The translations under genes were made by a program, and so were the position numbers. Positions 53,921-63,180 of a stretch of 64,000 nucleotides of DNA are shown here, piece by piece (positions within the stretch are counted from its first letter, which is position 1; each line of letters starts with the position of its first letter). The stretch covers positions 1,001,501-1,065,500 of the forward strand of contig NZ_CP127162.1 in NCBI RefSeq assembly GCF_030263935.1, written 5' to 3'. Source of the stretch: Paenibacillus polygoni. Lineage in GTDB: Bacteria; Bacillota; Bacilli; Paenibacillales; Paenibacillaceae. Below the pieces are notes generated by a model, which saw only the letters and a program-made list of their open reading frames with translations, made no database searches and had not been told where the DNA came from.

Positions 53921-55063
53921 TCACTTGCCTTCAAGAAGAGTATTCGTAAAATCCATCATCAGATGAAAAAAGGAATAATCAAACTCGCTTCGTACCAGAG
54001 CTCTGGAGCTGATTTTTCTCTTCTCCTCTGGATGTTCCTTATAATAAGTCACATGTGAGCCAAGTTCTTCAGGGCTATGAAAGGAGACAAAGTCTTCTCC
54101 CGGTATCATATAGTTATCCTGATTCATACCATGTTCCGCAAGCAAAAACCCTCCGCACGCCGCGATATCTAGTCCCCTTCGGTCATTCTCGCCAAAATTT
54201 ATGATGATATCTGCTCCATTGTAGAGCTGTTTTATATCATTACTTGTTTCTGGGATCCATGGTTCTACTCTAGGAATGTCTCCCCAGTTATCACCTATTG
54301 CGATTATGCGTTCATCTGGACTGCTTTCACGAAGGGCTTCAAGATAAGGATGCAAACGAGGTTCGTAATCTCCAAGAAGGAGTAGATCGGACTGTATATG
54401 TGCAGGTGCTTTTTCTGGAGCGAATAGCTCTGGATCAGGACCGAAGGGGATATAGACTACCTTTGAGGTCGTTGTCTTTTGATAGGTGCGGATGTGCTTT
54501 GGATTTTGTGTAATAACATAATCCCAGACTAGAGAATCGGGGTTCGTATTTAAGCGGGAAAGAGGACCATGTACATCCTGTAACCAAAGGACCGTTTTAA
54601 GGTCTTTATGATAAGATGCCTGACCAGCAAGAGGCAGGTTGGATCGGTTTCCCACGACAAGGAGGACATCGGGCTGATATAGTGCGACTGCATTGACTAA
54701 GTTATCCTCAACTTTCAGCGGGAATACCTCTTTAAAAAGCATACGTAAAGATTGTCTGAACCGGATTTCTGTTGAAGGTAATCCTGTATCGTGTTCCCAG
54801 AGTAGTAGAATTCGTAGTTTCTTAGCATCACGAATAGAAAAAGTTGGCTTTTTAGAGGGAATAAGGGGAGCAGCCGAGCTCCGATTCTCAGGAAGAGGAT
54901 GGTTCAGCTGCACACCTGGGTTAGAAATCTTTGGCGGAAAAGAGAGGACTTTAGAAGCTGTAGTTAATTTTGCTGGTTTTCGCTTTTTGGTGACAGTACG
55001 TTTCCTTCTGGGTACATCTGTTTTTTTATGCAAAGAAGATGCCGACTTTTCATTTTTTTTCAT
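53921..55063 (-). CDS. CgeB-like glycosyltransferase
   Basis: 380 residues. A Lys/Arg-rich N-terminal tail (about 1-70, RRKRTVTKKRKPAKL) precedes a GT-B-like core: LRILLLWEHDTGLPSTEIRFRQ, DVLLVVGNRSNLP, VLWLQDVHGPLSRL, then VVYIPFGPDPELFAPE and the C-terminal DIAACGGFLLAEH and REDFVSFHSPEELGSHV-like block typical of glycosyl_trans_1_2/CgeB proteins. In Bacillus, cgeB acts in late spore-coat maturation. The downstream WbsX-like gene starts 74 bases later; they probably form a two-gene operon. Confidence 0.82.
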   Translation of the reverse strand: MKKNEKSASSLHKKTDVPRRKRTVTKKRKPAKLTTASKVLSFPPKISNPGVQLNHPLPENRSSAAPLIPSKKPTFSIRDAKKLRILLLWEHDTGLPSTEIRFRQSLRMLFKEVFPLKVEDNLVNAVALYQPDVLLVVGNRSNLPLAGQASYHKDLKTVLWLQDVHGPLSRLNTNPDSLVWDYVITQNPKHIRTYQKTTTSKVVYIPFGPDPELFAPEKAPAHIQSDLLLLGDYEPRLHPYLEALRESSPDERIIAIGDNWGDIPRVEPWIPETSNDIKQLYNGADIIINFGENDRRGLDIAACGGFLLAEHGMNQDNYMIPGEDFVSFHSPEELGSHVTYYKEHPEEKRKISSRALVRSEFDYSFFHLMMDFTNTLLEGK

Positions 55064-55308
55064 GACTGGTTTCGTTCCTTTGTATTTCGCATTTTAAGGT
55101 AGTTTATGATGAATGACTGCTTTGTTTCATGACACATACCCAAAATAAGTGAAAAAGGTGATTATTTAGGCTAAATATATAGTAAGTAACTCACGTTTTC
55201 ACCTTCACTTACCGACATATTAGAAAGAAGTTAATCAATCATGAAGCTTTATCACAGAGAAACTCATAGAGAGAAGTGTGTTAGAGGCTTTCGGTAGGGG
55301 GAGAACCA

Positions 55309-57018
55309 TTGTTTAAGAGGAAAACAATAGGGCGGCGAATTACGTTTGTAATGGTGATGCTGCTCATCTATGTGATCGTGGTTGGATCTGTTTCCATATT
55401 ACAGACCAAATCTATGGAAACAAATGCGAAGGACATTACTCAAAAAGTAATGCCTGCCATGAACCAAATTAATAATATCACATTTGCTTCCGAGCATATT
55501 CAGAAGCTGAGTTATGATTATTACTTAGCAGCGGATGATGAGGGAAAGAGAAAGGCGATCGGAGAGGAACGATTACAGACCATTCGCTATCTTAGCGAGT
55601 CGAAAACAGCATATGAAGCAAATATTACTAATGAGGAAATTCAAAATCAATATGATGCTTTTACAGCGGAATGGAATGCCTATAGTAAAGTGAATACGAA
55701 AGCCATTGAGAAAGTAGATTTGAATGATCACGATTTGGCTTATGAAGTATTGCTCAAATCAGAGAGTTCCTACCGGAAGATGCTGGTCCAATTAACATCC
55801 TTGGCTGAACTGAATCAACAAGAGGCAGATCAATCGACCAGTATGCTAGAAAAAAGTTCGTTTAGAGCTGTAGGGGTCTTGATTCTTGGTATCAGCTTAA
55901 TCCTAATTGCAACACTTGTCAGTAATTTTGCATTAATTCGTGCGCTGGTGAAACCAATTAAGGATATAGAGAAGAATGTACAATCCATCGCGGATGGAGA
56001 CTTAACTATAGAAGATATTTACCGGAAGAAAGAAGATGAACTCACATCGCTCGGTAGAGGAGTTAATCAAATGAAGGCAAATCTGGTTGAGATCGTGAGA
56101 CAGATCAGCGCCTCATCCAAGCTAGTAGAATCGCATAGCAGCGATCTCGCAGTTACATCCGAAGAAGTGAAACTCGGAAGCCAGCAAATTGCCATCTCGA
56201 TGGAGGAATCCGCAAAAGCAACCGAAAGTCAGGCAGAAACCGCTACTTCCGCCGCTAGAACGGTTGAGGTGCTGAATGAGCATATCCAGGATCATGCTTC
56301 GAAAGGAGAACAGCTTAAAGGCATGTCTGAACTTGTTCTGGAACGAGGAACTCGCGGAAAAGAAATTATGCAGAAGTCAATTGAACAGATGAACCAAATT
56401 GCGGACCGAGTATCCTCCTCTATGAATCAAGTGAACCAACTGGATAAGAGTAACGAGAGTATATACGAACTTGTTCATGTGATCCGCGAAATTGCAAGAC
56501 AAACCAATCTGTTGTCTTTGAATGCATCGATTGAAGCAGCGAGAGCAGGGGAGCATGGACGCGGATTTGCTGTTGTCGCGGAAGAAGTAAGATCATTGTC
56601 AGACGCCGTTCAGCATACGGTGGGTCAGATTAGTGAACTGACTGCTCAAATTCAGCAAGGTACGAGATCGGTTGTGGAGTCACTCGAAAGCGGAGTACAG
56701 GAAACGACGCGAGGAACCCACCAAATGGAAGAAGTAAATGATGCATTTGAACAGATTACGTCTTCGGTCGTTGAAATGGTGGCTGTCATTAATGAGGTGA
56801 CATCGAGTCTTGGTGGGATGCAACAACTAAGCGGCGAAATGAACGATTTCAGCCAGCAGATTTCTGCGATTTCACAGCAGTCAGCAGCGGGTGTAGAAGA
56901 AGTGTCTGCATCGGCAGAGCAACAAGTTGGATCGCTTGAAGTGGTAGCCGATCGAATTGGGAAGCTCAGAATGTTGTCAGAGGAACTACTCGCTTCCATC
57001 TCTCAGCTTCGGGTATAA
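55309..57018 (+). CDS. Methyl-accepting chemotaxis protein
   Basis: 569 residues from a TTG (AGGGGGAG seven bases upstream). Two membrane helices (about 10-30 and 185-210) bracket a helical-bundle (4HB_MCP-like) sensor. A HAMP domain spans about 212-265, and the long signalling coiled coil has the highly conserved tip [40 protein letters not shown] (read in parts). The receptor links an external signal to CheA/CheW. No C-terminal pentapeptide. Ligand unknown. Confidence 0.95.
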   Translation: MFKRKTIGRRITFVMVMLLIYVIVVGSVSILQTKSMETNAKDITQKVMPAMNQINNITFASEHIQKLSYDYYLAADDEGKRKAIGEERLQTIRYLSESKTAYEANITNEEIQNQYDAFTAEWNAYSKVNTKAIEKVDLNDHDLAYEVLLKSESSYRKMLVQLTSLAELNQQEADQSTSMLEKSSFRAVGVLILGISLILIATLVSNFALIRALVKPIKDIEKNVQSIADGDLTIEDIYRKKEDELTSLGRGVNQMKANLVEIVRQISASSKLVESHSSDLAVTSEEVKLGSQQIAISMEESAKATESQAETATSAARTVEVLNEHIQDHASKGEQLKGMSELVLERGTRGKEIMQKSIEQMNQIADRVSSSMNQVNQLDKSNESIYELVHVIREIARQTNLLSLNASIEAARAGEHGRGFAVVAEEVRSLSDAVQHTVGQISELTAQIQQGTRSVVESLESGVQETTRGTHQMEEVNDAFEQITSSVVEMVAVINEVTSSLGGMQQLSGEMNDFSQQISAISQQSAAGVEEVSASAEQQVGSLEVVADRIGKLRMLSEELLASISQLRV

Positions 57019-57067
57019 TAGAAGCGAGTATGAACAATACGAGATGAGAAGGGATTTACGGTTACTC

Positions 57068-58063
57068 ATGATCATTCACAATAAAAATAGAACGAGCGAT
57101 ACCTTTTTATATACCTTTGCCTGTCACGAAAGTGAACAGGCTCTTTGTCATTTAGAGCTGAAACGACTGCTTGGAATGCAGGAGGCTTTGGACCATTCAT
57201 TTTATATAACGAATCACTGCATCGATCCTTCGCGGAGTCCCTTTCTTAACATGAGAGTAGATGTATTATTCTTGGCTCCTGGCCTAGATGAATTGTTAGT
57301 GCTTGCCGAATCTATAGAACTAGAAGAGGGTTCCACTTTTAAAGTATTGTATCTGAAAGAAGGGATTCCTTACACCTATGACGAGCAAAGAACGCTTGAA
57401 CGTTCGGTAGGGAGCCGGATAAAAGGTACAGCGAGAATGAAAAAACCAGATGTTACACTGGGTCTCATTCACTTGGAATCAGGATGGATGCTTGGAAGAT
57501 GTCACGAAGCAGAGAGTGTGTGGCTGAATCACAAAAATAAACCGCATAATTATTCCACTGGCCTCAGTTCCAGGGTTGCCAGAGCGCTCGTTAATATAGC
57601 AGCGCCTGAAGCCACAGGGGTAACGATGATTGATCCTTGCTGCGGGATGGGGAATGTCCTAATTGAAGCTTTATCCATGGGAATATCCATCCGCGGTAAT
57701 GATATCAACCCGCTTGCCGTACAAGGGGCTCGTAAGAATCTTCGTCATTATGGTTATGATGATACTCTTGTTACGCTTGGAGATATGACGCATCTCGAAG
57801 AAAAGGCCGATCGCGCTATATTGGATCTACCATATAATGTGTGTTCCGTGTTGCCGGTAGAAGAACAGCTGCAGCTGCTAAATCACCTTGGAAAACTAGC
57901 CGGAGAAGCAGTCATTGTAAGTACACAGCCCATTGCGGAGCAGTTCCGGCAGACGGGATGGCGAATCGAGGACCACGTAACCACATCAAAAGGTTCTTTT
58001 GTTCGGGAAATCTGGTACTGTAAGAGGCTAACGGAAATCACGTTAGAGAATAAAGCTCTTTAG
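57068..58063 (+). CDS. Trm11-like SAM-dependent RNA methyltransferase
   Basis: 331 residues if started at the ATG at 57068 (AGAAGGGA 13 bases upstream); an ATG at 57044 is also possible, and upstream starts would overlap the chemotaxis gene. N-terminal part (FLYTFACHESEQALCHLELKRLL) recalls THUMP-type domains. The catalytic part has the SAM-binding DPCCGMGNVLIEALSMG, a second-strand acidic residue in RGNDINPLAVQGARKNL and the motif IV-like LDLPYNVCSVLP, where N/DPPY is replaced by DLPY. Probable tRNA or rRNA guanine-N2 methylase; target unknown. Confidence 0.82.
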   Translation: MIIHNKNRTSDTFLYTFACHESEQALCHLELKRLLGMQEALDHSFYITNHCIDPSRSPFLNMRVDVLFLAPGLDELLVLAESIELEEGSTFKVLYLKEGIPYTYDEQRTLERSVGSRIKGTARMKKPDVTLGLIHLESGWMLGRCHEAESVWLNHKNKPHNYSTGLSSRVARALVNIAAPEATGVTMIDPCCGMGNVLIEALSMGISIRGNDINPLAVQGARKNLRHYGYDDTLVTLGDMTHLEEKADRAILDLPYNVCSVLPVEEQLQLLNHLGKLAGEAVIVSTQPIAEQFRQTGWRIEDHVTTSKGSFVREIWYCKRLTEITLENKAL

Positions 58064-58075
58064 TTAAAAATAAGA

Positions 58076-58096
58076 AAAAACCCGCTTCAAGATATA
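58076..58096. terminator. Left half of a terminator split by the second IS element
   Basis: AAAAACCCGCTTCAAGA pairs with TCTTGAGCGGGTTTTT at 59833-59848 with one bulged base. The target duplication ATA ends this half (58094-58096). Confidence 0.78.
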
Positions 58097-58168
58097 TGAT
58101 ACGCTCCCATCATAGTAGACAGTAGAAAAAACAAAACTTCTACCTCTATCATGATGGGAGTTTTTGTA

Positions 58169-58858
58169 ATGTCTAAAAGAAGCCCAATTCCATATGAAAT
58201 TAAGATTCAGGTTGTAAGACGTTGCCTGCAGCATGAATCCAATCCCAACTACGAGGCAAAACAACTGGGGATCCATAAAAGCACGGTTACCGAATGGATA
58301 AGAAAATATCAAGCAGGTGGAGTGGAAGGTTTAAAAAAATCGAAAGGTTGGAAAGCTTACTCCAAAGAGTTACGACTGGCGGCGATACAAGATGCACTTT
58401 CTGGTGAACACTCTGTACGATCAGTGGTGAAAAAGTACCATATTTCGAGTAAATCTGTGTTAGAGAGCTGGATTTCCAAGTATACTGAAGGGGCGAAAAT
58501 GAAACCAACTCCGAAAAGGATGGGATCCCCTCATATGAATAAAGGACGGAAAACGACTTACGAAGAACGTATTGAAATTGCACAATTCACCATCGCCCAT
58601 GATTTAGATTACCAGAAAGCCATCGACAAGTACGATGTCTCTTATCAGCAAGTCTACGCCTGGGTTCGTAAATATCAAACGAATGGTCACGAAGGGTTAA
58701 AAGACCTCCGAGGTCGTAAAAAACCGCTAGAGGAGCTAGATGAACAGGAAAGATTAAAGCTTCGGATTAAGGAACTCGAAGCGCGTAATGAGTACCTTGA
58801 AATGGAGAATGCACTCGCAAAAAAGTTGGCAGAGATCCGGCGAAGAAATACACACTAA
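58169..58858 (+). CDS. IS3-family OrfA with two helix-turn-helix units
   Basis: 229 residues from the ATG at 58169 (GGGAG eight bases upstream; a start at 58151 is less likely). Two or three HTH_28-like units: IPYEIKIQVVRRCLQHESNPNYEAKQLGIHKSTVTEWIRKY, AYSKELRLAAIQDALSGEHS and TYEERIEIAQFTIAHDLDYQ, followed by a zipper helix (KLRIKELEARNEYLEMENAL). The A-AAA-AAG heptamer at 58819-58825 is placed for a -1 slip into orfB. Longer than the usual ~100-170 residues. Confidence 0.88.
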   Translation: MSKRSPIPYEIKIQVVRRCLQHESNPNYEAKQLGIHKSTVTEWIRKYQAGGVEGLKKSKGWKAYSKELRLAAIQDALSGEHSVRSVVKKYHISSKSVLESWISKYTEGAKMKPTPKRMGSPHMNKGRKTTYEERIEIAQFTIAHDLDYQKAIDKYDVSYQQVYAWVRKYQTNGHEGLKDLRGRKKPLEELDEQERLKLRIKELEARNEYLEMENALAKKLAEIRRRNTH

Positions 58859-59732
58859 CCTACGTTCGGCATGCAGACATCTATCAAGCGATTAAGGAAC
58901 TGCATGGCGAAAAGGGATATGCACTCACCAAGCTCTGTGAGCTCGCAGGAATCGCCCGATCTGCCTATTATAAGTGGCTGAAATGGACGCCATCCACCAG
59001 GGAACTCGAAAATCTTAAACTCGCCAAGGAAGTCAAGTGTCGCTATGACAAACGAAAAGGGATACTCGATTATCGCCAAATGCGTATTCAGTTAAATCGC
59101 AAACTAAAAAAGGCTACAACCGTAAACGCTATTACCGTATCATGCGCGCCCTTGAACTAAGGGCAGTGATTCGCAAAAAGCGGCCAAATTACGTGAAAGC
59201 TCCAGCCCTTCATATTGCAGAGAATGTCATGAACCGAAAATTCCAAGCGGATGCCCCTAACCAAAAGTGGTGCACCGATGTAACAGAATTAAAGTACGGA
59301 AATGGCCGTAAGGCCTATTTGAGTGCCATTATTGACGGATATGACAACTCCGTGGTGTCATGGGTACTCAGCCATTCCAATAACAATGAACTCGTTATGA
59401 ATACAGTAAAGAAAGCTTACAAAAGGAACCCAGGTGCTAAGCCACTCTTGCACAGTGATAGAGGTTTTCAATACACCTCACATGAATACCAACGACTTCA
59501 AAAGAAATACAAGTTTAGAACAAGTATGTCTCGTGTAAGTCGGTGTTTGGACAACCAACCTATTGAGCGATTCTGGGGTACCTTTAAAACAGAAAGCTTT
59601 TATCTGGAGAAATACGATACATACGACAATCTCCTTCGTAGTGTAAGAACTTATATCCATTATTACAATAATTTTCGATACACCGAACGACTTAACGGCT
59701 TATCCCCTAACGAATATCGGCAAGCAGCATAA
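58825..59732 (+). pseudogene. IS3-family OrfB, interrupted by a frameshift
   Basis: From the slip site the frame reads through YTLTYVRHADIYQAIKELHG, ELAGIARSAYYKWLKW and ILDYRQMRIQLNRKLKK, then fails at an A tract (59106-59111) that is one A short. The next frame picks up at once with GYNRKRYYRIMRALELRAVI and the DDE core: WCTDVTELKYG, LHSDRGFQYTSHE and QPIERFWGTFKTE. The lesion itself forms another A-AAA-AAG heptamer, so a second slip could rescue a little product. Confidence 0.75.
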
Positions 59733-59827
59733 CTAAGAAAAAATAATCCCCTCAGCTTTGATAACCGAGGGGATTGAACATTTATAATTTTGTTTTTTTA
59801 TCTGTCTACTTGACAGGGTGCACTTCA

Positions 59828-59848
59828 ATATGTCTTGAGCGGGTTTTT
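59828..59848. terminator. Right half of the second IS-split terminator
   Basis: ATA duplication, then TG and TCTTGAGCGGGTTTTT, complementary to 58076-58092. The ancestor served the methyltransferase gene and, on the other strand, the dehydrogenase gene. Confidence 0.78.
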
Positions 59849-59854
59849 GTAATT

Positions 59855-60811
59855 CTAATAAGAACGACTGTAATCGACTAGATTACGTGGAAGAGTCTCG
59901 TTCTTCACATAAGCTTTCAAGTTCTCTATAAATATTTCAAAAGCACGTTCCTTATAATAAGGAGTGCTTCCGGCAATATGAGGTGTAATCAGTACATTAT
60001 CCATCGACCATAAGGGATGATCGCTCGGCAAGGGTTCTTCTTCAAATACATCGAGTGCAGCAGATGCGATCTGTTTTTCTTGTAGGGCTTTCAGCAGTGC
60101 AGAAGTATCTACGGTTGCGCCGCGGCCGACATTGATGAAGCATGCCTCTTTTTTCATCGCTGCAAAAGCCTGCTCATTAAATAGATGGCGGGTATCATCG
60201 GTAAGCGGAAGAATGTTAACCACATAATCTCCGTCAGTCAGTACTTCTTCAAAACTTTCCATGGAGACCATTTTGCTGACATGCTCTACTTCTTTACCCG
60301 ATCTGCGAACACCAATTACGTTCATGCCAAAAGCTTCGGCAAGTTTAGCTGTGGCCTTCCCAATCTCACCTACGCCAACGATGACCATCGTTTTTCCATG
60401 AAGTTCGCTCATGTTATCTTCACTTGCATCCCATGTGCCGTTAGCCTGATTAACAGCAGCTCTTTTAAGATTACGGGATAAAGACAGCATCATACCAAGA
60501 ATCATTTCTGAGATTGGAATCGCATGAATTCCGCTTGTATTGGTGAGTAGAATATTTCGTTCTTCAAAAGTTTCTTGAGGAAGATAGTCTACGCCGGCAG
60601 ACCAAGTCTGTACCCATTTTAATTTGCTGTCAGGATGTAATAATTCATCTGGTTTACTTTTTGGCCAACCCACTAGAATCTCTGCATCTCGCAGGACGGA
60701 GGGATCAAGCTCCTTTGCTTTGCCTGTAGTTATCGTATAATGAGGTGCTATATCCTGGATACGCTTCTGCTCTGTCTCTGTAAAAGAAATTAAACTTACA
60801 ATTTTGCTCAT
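59855..60811 (-). CDS. D-isomer-specific 2-hydroxyacid dehydrogenase
   Basis: 318 residues. NAD-binding motif VGVGEIGKATAKLAEAFGM, catalytic Arg in INVGRGATVDTSAL, Glu in AALDVFEEEPLPSDHP and His in LITPHIAGSTPYY, in the canonical order. The start SKIVSLISFTETE and the GWPKSKPDEL region place it with phosphoglycerate dehydrogenase-like/glyoxylate-hydroxypyruvate reductase-type enzymes. Substrate (a 2-keto acid) not assignable. AGGAGG before the ATG. Confidence 0.93.
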   Translation of the reverse strand: MSKIVSLISFTETEQKRIQDIAPHYTITTGKAKELDPSVLRDAEILVGWPKSKPDELLHPDSKLKWVQTWSAGVDYLPQETFEERNILLTNTSGIHAIPISEMILGMMLSLSRNLKRAAVNQANGTWDASEDNMSELHGKTMVIVGVGEIGKATAKLAEAFGMNVIGVRRSGKEVEHVSKMVSMESFEEVLTDGDYVVNILPLTDDTRHLFNEQAFAAMKKEACFINVGRGATVDTSALLKALQEKQIASAALDVFEEEPLPSDHPLWSMDNVLITPHIAGSTPYYKERAFEIFIENLKAYVKNETLPRNLVDYSRSY

Positions 60812-61306
60812 TCGCGTAGATCCTCCTCGTTTTATGTATAGTTACAGTGTAGCAGATGATAAGGCAGACGGGCAATTGAAGCAGGGGAGAGTACCCCGTC
60901 ATCTATACCATCTATTTCCTGACACTTATAATAGAAGAAACCCATCTTTATTGTTGTATTAGAACAGGTGTAACTATATATAGAAACCTATTATATAGAA
61001 ATAAAAAAATTTTAACGTTGATTAAGCGGGAAATCGACATCTAATTATAGGTTATTTACCCAGAAAACAGGAGTGATATAAATTTACTTTTGTTACCATA
61101 TTTTATGGAGTGAGTGACAATTAACTTATGATTGTTACCTTATTCAATTCCTTTTGATCTTTTTGGGAGTAAACATACAATATGGGAAATTAAACCTTTT
61201 ATAATAATTTAGTACCTGGTACTAGTACTAGGATATTAGTATTATAATTTGGTTAATACTAGGTAAAGATATATAGATAAAATTGAAAATAGAAAGGGAG
61301 TTTCGA
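60812..61306. other. AT-rich intergenic region with palindromes upstream of thpR
   Basis: Holds no supported gene. Near the right end AGTACC-T-GGTACT (61211-61223) and CTAGTACTAG (61222-61231) overlap where the -35 of a TATAAT box (61243-61248) would be. Confidence 0.5.
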
Positions 61307-61879
61307 ATGACGCAAATGCCACAAGATAAAGTACGCATCTTCACAGCTGTTTCTCTACCAGATCATGTGAAAGAAGAAATACAGCGCTGGACAATCGATA
61401 ATAAAGATAAACTTTCCTTCCGTAATTTTACACATAAAGAAGATTATCATATTACACTTCAATTTTTAGGGGATACGGAAAGAGGTACCATTAACGCGCT
61501 GTGTGAAGCTCTGCGAGAAGCCGCTGTTAAGATGCAACAGTTTCCTTTAAGTGTTGGAGATGCAGGTGTTTTTGGTTCGCCATTACGTCCTAGGGTTTTA
61601 TGGAGAGGAGTCGAAGGAGAGATTGATGAGCTCGCTGTGCTTTTCCAGTATATTCTAGATGCAACTGCTCCGTTAGGATATATTTCTGAGAATCGTCCTT
61701 ATCGACCCCATATTACGATTGCTCGCAAATTTGATGATTCTAAGAAGATTAATTGGAACTTGGAGAAATTTCCGGCACAGGAAAAAATTGAACCATGGCT
61801 TGTCAAAGACTTTGTATTATTTCAGACGATACTTGGTCAAAAACCGATGTATAAAATAATCGAGAAATTTGATTTTTGA
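61307..61879 (+). CDS. thpR: RNA 2',3'-cyclic phosphodiesterase
   Basis: 190 residues from the ATG at 61307, just after AAAGGGAG; an in-frame TTG at 61283 has no site. The two catalytic HxTx motifs are HITLQFLG and HITIARK, with RIFTAVSLPDHVKEEI at the start and RPRVLWRGV between. It belongs to the 2H phosphoesterase superfamily (LigT/ThpR), which opens 2',3'-cyclic phosphates on RNA. Single gene. A palindrome cluster lies at its likely promoter. Confidence 0.93.
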   Translation: MTQMPQDKVRIFTAVSLPDHVKEEIQRWTIDNKDKLSFRNFTHKEDYHITLQFLGDTERGTINALCEALREAAVKMQQFPLSVGDAGVFGSPLRPRVLWRGVEGEIDELAVLFQYILDATAPLGYISENRPYRPHITIARKFDDSKKINWNLEKFPAQEKIEPWLVKDFVLFQTILGQKPMYKIIEKFDF

Positions 61880-62203
61880 TTGTCTCTATTCTCTTAACTT
61901 CGCTCCAAAATGGGCTTTTTACTTATTATCCTAAAAATATACAATCAACCCAAATATATTAAAGGAATTAATAGAGTTAAAAAAATTCACAAAAATTATT
62001 CAAAATTTTTTATTTTATGATGCAGAGCAGGTGTTCGTGTGTTAAAAATCCTGATGTATCAACGAATTTCTGAGTTTAGCATTACCCTCACTTGAGGGGC
62101 TTACAGGGATATCAGACGCATAAAATAGTTTACTCTATGTATTCAAACCTTGCATTTTTGGTTACAGTTAAGTAGAATTGTGCCGATATAACAGGAGGTT
62201 ATT
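61880..62203. other. AT-rich intergenic region
   Basis: Holds the upstream region of the SleB-like gene; I looked for a c-di-AMP riboswitch, which often precedes such genes, and saw none. Confidence 0.4.
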
Positions 62204-63103
62204 ATGAATACAAATAGAGAGACTCGCTGGGTAGCACCGCTCATGTATGTGCTGCTTGTGTTTATATTGGGGGCAAGCCTGATTACGAAGGCTGTTGAAG
62301 TATATGGGGAAAGTACAACTCAGGGTAGTACGGAATCCGGAACTCCTATGAATCAAATAGCAGTAAATCATAACAGCAGGATGTACTCTGATCGGGACGG
62401 AGTCGCTATGCTTACTTCCGTGACGGATTTTACAGGAGTAACCACTGTAACAACGGCACAGCTGACACAAGAATCAGGACGTTCGTCTTCGGAAGACCAT
62501 GTCTTGCTCAAAACAGCTGCACTTTCGGCTGAAACGAATGCCCAAAATGAGAAAGAAGCGGAACGTAAGGCTCTAGAAGCCAAAAAAGAAGCACAAAGAA
62601 AACTACGTGAACAACAAAAAGCAATTGCGTTAGCAAAAGAAAAAGAAAAACAAACTACTCCCCCAAAAACTCTATACTTTACCAAGACGGAATTACTAAC
62701 CCAGGAGGAAAAAGACAAGGCCACCTGGAACTACAACGTCTCGGATAAAGAGCTGCTTATGCTACAAAAAATTGTCATGGCAGAAGCAGAAGGTGAACCG
62801 TACGAAGGCAAAGTTGCAGTAGCTAACGTTGTCTTAAACCGGCTACGGTCAGCCAATTATCCCGATACCATTAAAGGCGTTATCTATCAAAAGTATCAAT
62901 TTAGTCCCGTGGCGAACGGCCGAATGGACCGTGTGACGCCGAACGAGGACACCATTCGTGCTGTCAATGAAGCGCTCAACGGACGGAAAGAAGTGCCTGA
63001 CGAAACACTCTACTTCTTATCTATTACCCTAGCTGACGACTTAACAGTACATCATTCACAAATAAAAGTTAAGAGAATCGGAAATCATACATTTTATAAA
63101 TAA
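62204..63103 (+). CDS. SleB-like cell-wall hydrolase with membrane anchor
   Basis: 299 residues. Membrane or signal-anchor helix at about 10-28, a low-complexity region, then a charged coiled-coil-like helix (about 115-150, AQNEKEAERKALEAKKEAQR). The Hydrolase_2 (SleB/CwlJ) domain fills 185-299: LQKIVMAEAEGEPYEGKVAVANVVLNRLRS (read in parts) with the catalytic Glu in AEAEGEP. This domain cleaves peptidoglycan glycan strands, often during germination. Without a spore-specific peptidoglycan-binding domain, a vegetative role is equally possible. GGAGG precedes the ATG. Confidence 0.92.
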   Translation: MNTNRETRWVAPLMYVLLVFILGASLITKAVEVYGESTTQGSTESGTPMNQIAVNHNSRMYSDRDGVAMLTSVTDFTGVTTVTTAQLTQESGRSSSEDHVLLKTAALSAETNAQNEKEAERKALEAKKEAQRKLREQQKAIALAKEKEKQTTPPKTLYFTKTELLTQEEKDKATWNYNVSDKELLMLQKIVMAEAEGEPYEGKVAVANVVLNRLRSANYPDTIKGVIYQKYQFSPVANGRMDRVTPNEDTIRAVNEALNGRKEVPDETLYFLSITLADDLTVHHSQIKVKRIGNHTFYK

Positions 63104-63180
63104 GCTCCAAAAGTGATATACTAGAAAGATAGTTCCTTTAAGAAATGTTCATTTCTACTGACTAGGAGGCGTATCACTCT

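Larger units (their letters stand above)
58097..59827 (+). mobile_element. IS3-family insertion sequence with a frameshifted transposase
   Basis: 1731 bases. Ends are imperfect inverted repeats starting TGATACGCTCCC and TGAAGTGCACCC, both reaching AGTAGACAG and an A run. Flanked by ATA (58094-58096 and 59828-59830). OrfA is intact; orfB needs two -1 shifts. An internal terminator (AATCCCCTC...GAGGGGATT) is near the right end at about 59,746-59,776. Confidence 0.88.

Noticed and set aside
61880..62203. c-di-AMP riboswitch before the SleB-like gene
   Set aside because: Such switches often precede these hydrolases, but the conserved ydaO core was not found.
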